Of a stretch of DNA of 7,289 nucleotides, positions 5,341 to 7,289 are shown piece after piece. The position numbers were made by a program, and so were the translations under genes. The stretch's first letter is position 1; each line of letters begins with the position of its first letter. The DNA comes from an archaeon (lineage in GTDB: Archaea; Nanobdellota; Nanobdellia; SCGC-AAA011-G17; GW2011-AR17): contig JAHFJQ010000055.1 in assembly GCA_023245755.1 (NCBI GenBank), positions 1 through 7,289 on the forward strand, read 5' to 3'. A model generated the notes under the pieces. It was not told where the DNA came from. It saw only the letters and a list, made by a program, of their open reading frames with translations, and did not search any database.

Positions 5341-6257
5341 AAACAAAAGTCTATGTCCCGGATATGGAGTGTGAGTCTTGTGTAAAAGTATTACAAAAAC
5401 GCTTTGCAAAACTTCCAGGAATTACAGAAACCGTTTTCTCAAAAGATGCTGTAGATATTTGCTATGATGAAAAAAAAGTACCTCTCCATCAAATCATCCA
5501 AACCATTAAAGATGCAGGCTATAGAGCATCAGAACATCCCTTTGAAAAGAAAACCTTCAGAGAAAGAGCAAGGGCATTCAAAGAAAAGAAAGCACAGTAT
5601 GAACTAGAGCATAAACTTATTCCTTATACACTCTCAGTGTTTCTCTTGCTCACCCTTGTACAAGTAATCGCATATTTTCTTTATTTTCGTAGTATTCCTA
5701 ATCTTCTAGAAAACTATGGCATATGGTTTTTGTACCTCAACATAAGTATTGCAACATTGGCAACAGCAATCTGGCATTATCTTTCCTATAAAGCAAAAAC
5801 AACGTGTATGCTGGGCATGATGATTGGTATGACTTTAGGAATGCAAACAGCAATGATGCTTGGTGCAGTTATTGGTGCAACAAACGGCTTATTTCTTGGA
5901 GCAGTCGTAGGAGTGATACTTGGTGTAACTGTAGGAGTTCTTACAGGAAAATGTTGTGGTATTATGGGTGCAATGCAGGGAATGATGGCCGGTCTCATGG
6001 GGGGGATTATGGGGCCAATGACCACACTCATGCTTTACTCAGATCATTTGCTGTGGTTTATGCCTTTATTTATAGTGGTAAACATAATGATTCTATGGGG
6101 ATTTTCTTACATGATGTATGAAGAGATGGTAGAAAACAAGCAGGTAAAAAAACAGCCTCTTGCTTTATCCAAGCTTCTCTTGTGGTCAACACTCATCATG
6201 GTCATTTTATCTCTTCTTATACTCTATGGGATACGCTCTCCCTTATTTGGAGGATAA
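5337..6257 (+). CDS. HMA domain fused to a Gly/Met-ladder polytopic membrane domain
   Basis: A 306-residue protein. Residues 1-67 are an HMA domain with MECESC (10-15), having Glu where the chaperone and CopA have His. A charged linker (68-93) leads to a membrane domain with hydrophobic segments at about 95-117, 129-149, 157-176, 178-203, 206-228, 239-259 and 279-299. Between 160 and 208 every fourth residue is Gly except Ala172, and the pattern resumes one residue out of step at 211-223. Met161/165/169/173 and Met213/217/221/225 form two ladders, and Cys157, Cys206 and Cys207 lie at the helix ends. Thioether and thiol ligands lining tightly packed helices suggest a Cu(I) conduit, carrier or membrane copper buffer, with HMA loading it from the cytosol. 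Ctr copper transporters also use Met-x3-Met and Gly-x3-Gly in their helices, but size and topology differ, so homology is not claimed. Position between copZ and the lipoprotein supports a copper role. Exact function unknown. Confidence 0.85.
   Translation: MKTKVYVPDMECESCVKVLQKRFAKLPGITETVFSKDAVDICYDEKKVPLHQIIQTIKDAGYRASEHPFEKKTFRERARAFKEKKAQYELEHKLIPYTLSVFLLLTLVQVIAYFLYFRSIPNLLENYGIWFLYLNISIATLATAIWHYLSYKAKTTCMLGMMIGMTLGMQTAMMLGAVIGATNGLFLGAVVGVILGVTVGVLTGKCCGIMGAMQGMMAGLMGGIMGPMTTLMLYSDHLLWFMPLFIVVNIMILWGFSYMMYEEMVENKQVKKQPLALSKLLLWSTLIMVILSLLILYGIRSPLFGG
5814..6014 (+). repeat. Coding region of the four-residue Gly/Met periodicity
   Basis: This stretch encodes residues 160-226 of the HMA-membrane protein. 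Gly falls at 160, 164, 168, 176, 180, 184, 188, 192, 196, 200, 204 and 208, with Ala at 172, then at 211, 215, 219 and 223. Two Met ladders of period four flank the middle. The DNA itself is not a clean tandem repeat (varied codons), so selection probably acts on the protein pattern. Confidence 0.85.
6249..6253 (+). promoter_or_regulatory. Shine-Dalgarno-like GGAGG before the lipoprotein gene
   Basis: GGAGG lies 4 nt before the ATG at 6258 and is the only strong ribosome-binding match before a start in this window. It also encodes the final Gly-Gly of the preceding protein, so chance is possible. An internal operon gene would need such a site, whereas the leaderless first genes would not. Confidence 0.5.
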
Positions 6258-6659
6258 ATGAAAACAAAGATATTTCTCATTCTAACAATAGTGATGTTTA
6301 TTCTATCTTTGAGTGCATGCACAACGCAGTCTAACACGCAAGAAAACATCACAGGAGATACAGTCGCAACAGTATCTGAAGACGGCTATCAAGATATAAC
6401 TTTGAGTTATGGGAAAAGTGGTCGTTTCTATAATTATATTCTTACTCCTAGTACAGTGCAAACAGGAATTCCTGTACGCGTAACTGGAGATATAAGCACA
6501 TTAAATGGATGTTATCGTACTGTCGTGATCCAAGAGTATGATATAAGAGAGTATCTTTCAGATTTTGATAATACTTTTGAGTTTACACCGCAAGAAACAG
6601 GAGACTTTGTTGTAAGTTGTTCTATGGGTATGGCAACAACAACACTACATGTGATATGA
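6258..6659 (+). CDS. Lipoprotein with cupredoxin-like copper-binding domain
   Basis: A 133-residue exported protein. Residues 1-20 are a signal peptide (Lys at the start, hydrophobic core 5-17) ending in lipobox LSAC, so Cys21 is probably lipidated and the protein sits on the outer face of the membrane. After a Thr/Asn-rich linker (22-42), residues 43-133 look like a cupredoxin-type beta-sandwich: a Y-Q-D-I-T-L strand, a G-I-P-V-R-V strand, N-G-C with Cys85, an F-E-F-T-P-x-E-T-G turn and the C-terminal CSMGM (121-125). C-x-MGM endings occur in small cupredoxin-like domains linked to copper and quinol-oxidase-related proteins. The domain lacks the usual His ligands; the only His is at 131. A Cys/Met Cu(I) site, or a Cys85-Cys121 disulfide, is therefore more likely than a blue type 1 centre. 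The ATG directly follows the previous stop, and the TGA overlaps the CopA start. Likely role: holding copper exported by CopA. Confidence 0.85.
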   Translation: MKTKIFLILTIVMFILSLSACTTQSNTQENITGDTVATVSEDGYQDITLSYGKSGRFYNYILTPSTVQTGIPVRVTGDISTLNGCYRTVVIQEYDIREYLSDFDNTFEFTPQETGDFVVSCSMGMATTTLHVI

Positions 6660-7289
6660 AAAAGACACAGTTACAAATCTCAGGAATGCACTGCGCAAGT
6701 TGTGCAACAATTATTACAAGAGCCTTACAAAAGACCGATGGTGTAAAACAAGCATCAGTGAATTATTCTACGGCTTCTGCAACAGTAGAGTTTGAGGAAA
6801 AAAGAGTCAGTATAGAACAGCTTAAAGAAGCAGTAAAGAGTAAGGGCTATACTGCAGAGCTTCTTGAAGAAGGAACAAATGCTGCGCAAGCTCAAGAAAA
6901 ACTTATTACGAAAGAGAAAGACTATTTTAAGAGAATGTTTTTTATTAGTCTTCTTTTCTCTCTTCCCATTTTTGTATTAATGGTTTTAGAATGGTTTCAG
7001 ATAGAACTTTTTGATATGATTGTCCATCATTATATTGTGTGGATTCTCTCAACTCCTGTACAATTCTACATCGGTTGGCAATTCTACAAAGGTTCCTATC
7101 ATGCACTAAAGAATAAAACTGCAAATATGGATACGCTCATTGCGTTAGGAACGACAGCAGCATACATCTATTCGATTTTCACCGTTCTCTTCTTTCCTTC
7201 TTTAGGACAGTACTTTGAAATTTCTGCAATTCTAATTACTTTAGTAATTCTAGGAAAATATCTTGAAGCAAACGCAAAGGGAAAAACTT
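6656..7289 (+). CDS. copA: Cu(+)-exporting P1B-type ATPase CopA, N-terminal part
   Basis: The ATG at 6656 overlaps the preceding TGA (ATGA). The frame stays open to the window edge, giving 211 residues of a protein that is usually 700-850 long; it is cut by the window, not broken. One N-terminal HMA domain carries GMHCASC (10-16) and ends in a G-Y-T-A-E strand near 64-68. A charged linker leads to membrane helices at about 94-112, 120-142, 158-180 and 186-205, matching MA, MB, M1 and M2 of P1B ATPases. The conserved ANMDTLIALGT block (156-166) and the G-K-Y-L-E-A-x-A-K-G-K sequence (200-210) leading into the actuator domain are diagnostic. The CPC metal site, DKTG phosphorylation motif and ATP-binding domain lie beyond the window. 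It pumps Cu(I) out of the cytosol using ATP, with the copZ product as likely donor. A Cu(I) rather than Zn/Cd specificity is inferred from the HMA motif and the neighbours. Confidence 0.95.
   Translation, partial: MKKTQLQISGMHCASCATIITRALQKTDGVKQASVNYSTASATVEFEEKRVSIEQLKEAVKSKGYTAELLEEGTNAAQAQEKLITKEKDYFKRMFFISLLFSLPIFVLMVLEWFQIELFDMIVHHYIVWILSTPVQFYIGWQFYKGSYHALKNKTANMDTLIALGTTAAYIYSIFTVLFFPSLGQYFEISAILITLVILGKYLEANAKGKT

Noticed and set aside
5786..6121. Open frames on both strands overlapping the Gly/Met-rich region (81 residues minus, 105 residues plus)
   Set aside because: Both are by-products of the repetitive Gly/Met codons of the HMA-membrane gene. The minus frame is just Pro/Ile/Thr-rich antisense and neither resembles a protein.

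Overview
The window looks like part of an AT-rich archaeal genome, most likely a small-genome (DPANN/Woesearchaeota-like) lineage. That placement is inference. The strongest sign seen directly is promoter layout: six start codons lie 25-28 nt downstream of the centre of a TATA-like box, with almost no room for a leader or ribosome binding site. This is the layout of leaderless archaeal transcripts. The single-helix WHy/LEA14-like protein and the two-helix membrane protein with a C-terminal winged helix also fit. No rRNA, tRNA, CRISPR array or insertion sequence is visible.

Left part (1-3243). pyrB (aspartate carbamoyltransferase) is on the minus strand and complete. It is divergent from an ICMT/phospholipid-methyltransferase-like membrane protein, and the 78-bp gap holds two outward-facing TATA boxes. 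Plus-strand genes follow: a membrane-anchored WHy/LEA14-like protein (start corrected to the ATG at 1540), a short class I SAM methyltransferase, and a two-helix membrane protein with a cytosolic winged helix and an outside Cys-x5-Cys-x-His loop.

Middle (3291-5025). Two reading frames of unknown function overlap by 23 nt. The downstream one has no nearby ATG and carries a Cys/His/Asp pattern like the transglutaminase/papain-like core. They may be two overlapping genes, or one gene of about 577 residues split by a one-base frameshift. A near-duplicate GGAAAC(C)AT in the overlap is a plausible site.

Right part (5137 to the end). This is a tightly packed copper-handling operon with one TATA box in front: a CopZ/Atx1-like HMA chaperone; an HMA domain fused to an unusual membrane domain; a lipoprotein with a cupredoxin-like domain and a CxMGM motif; and the N-terminal 211 residues of a CopA-type Cu(+) P1B-ATPase that runs off the window. 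Neighbouring genes overlap by 4 nt (ATGA) or directly abut. The likely logic is that the chaperone delivers Cu(I) to CopA for export and the lipoprotein binds copper outside the membrane. The HMA-membrane protein is the least understood part. Its membrane region has a glycine every fourth residue for about 50 residues, with two methionine ladders of the same period. I regard it as the most interesting object in the window.
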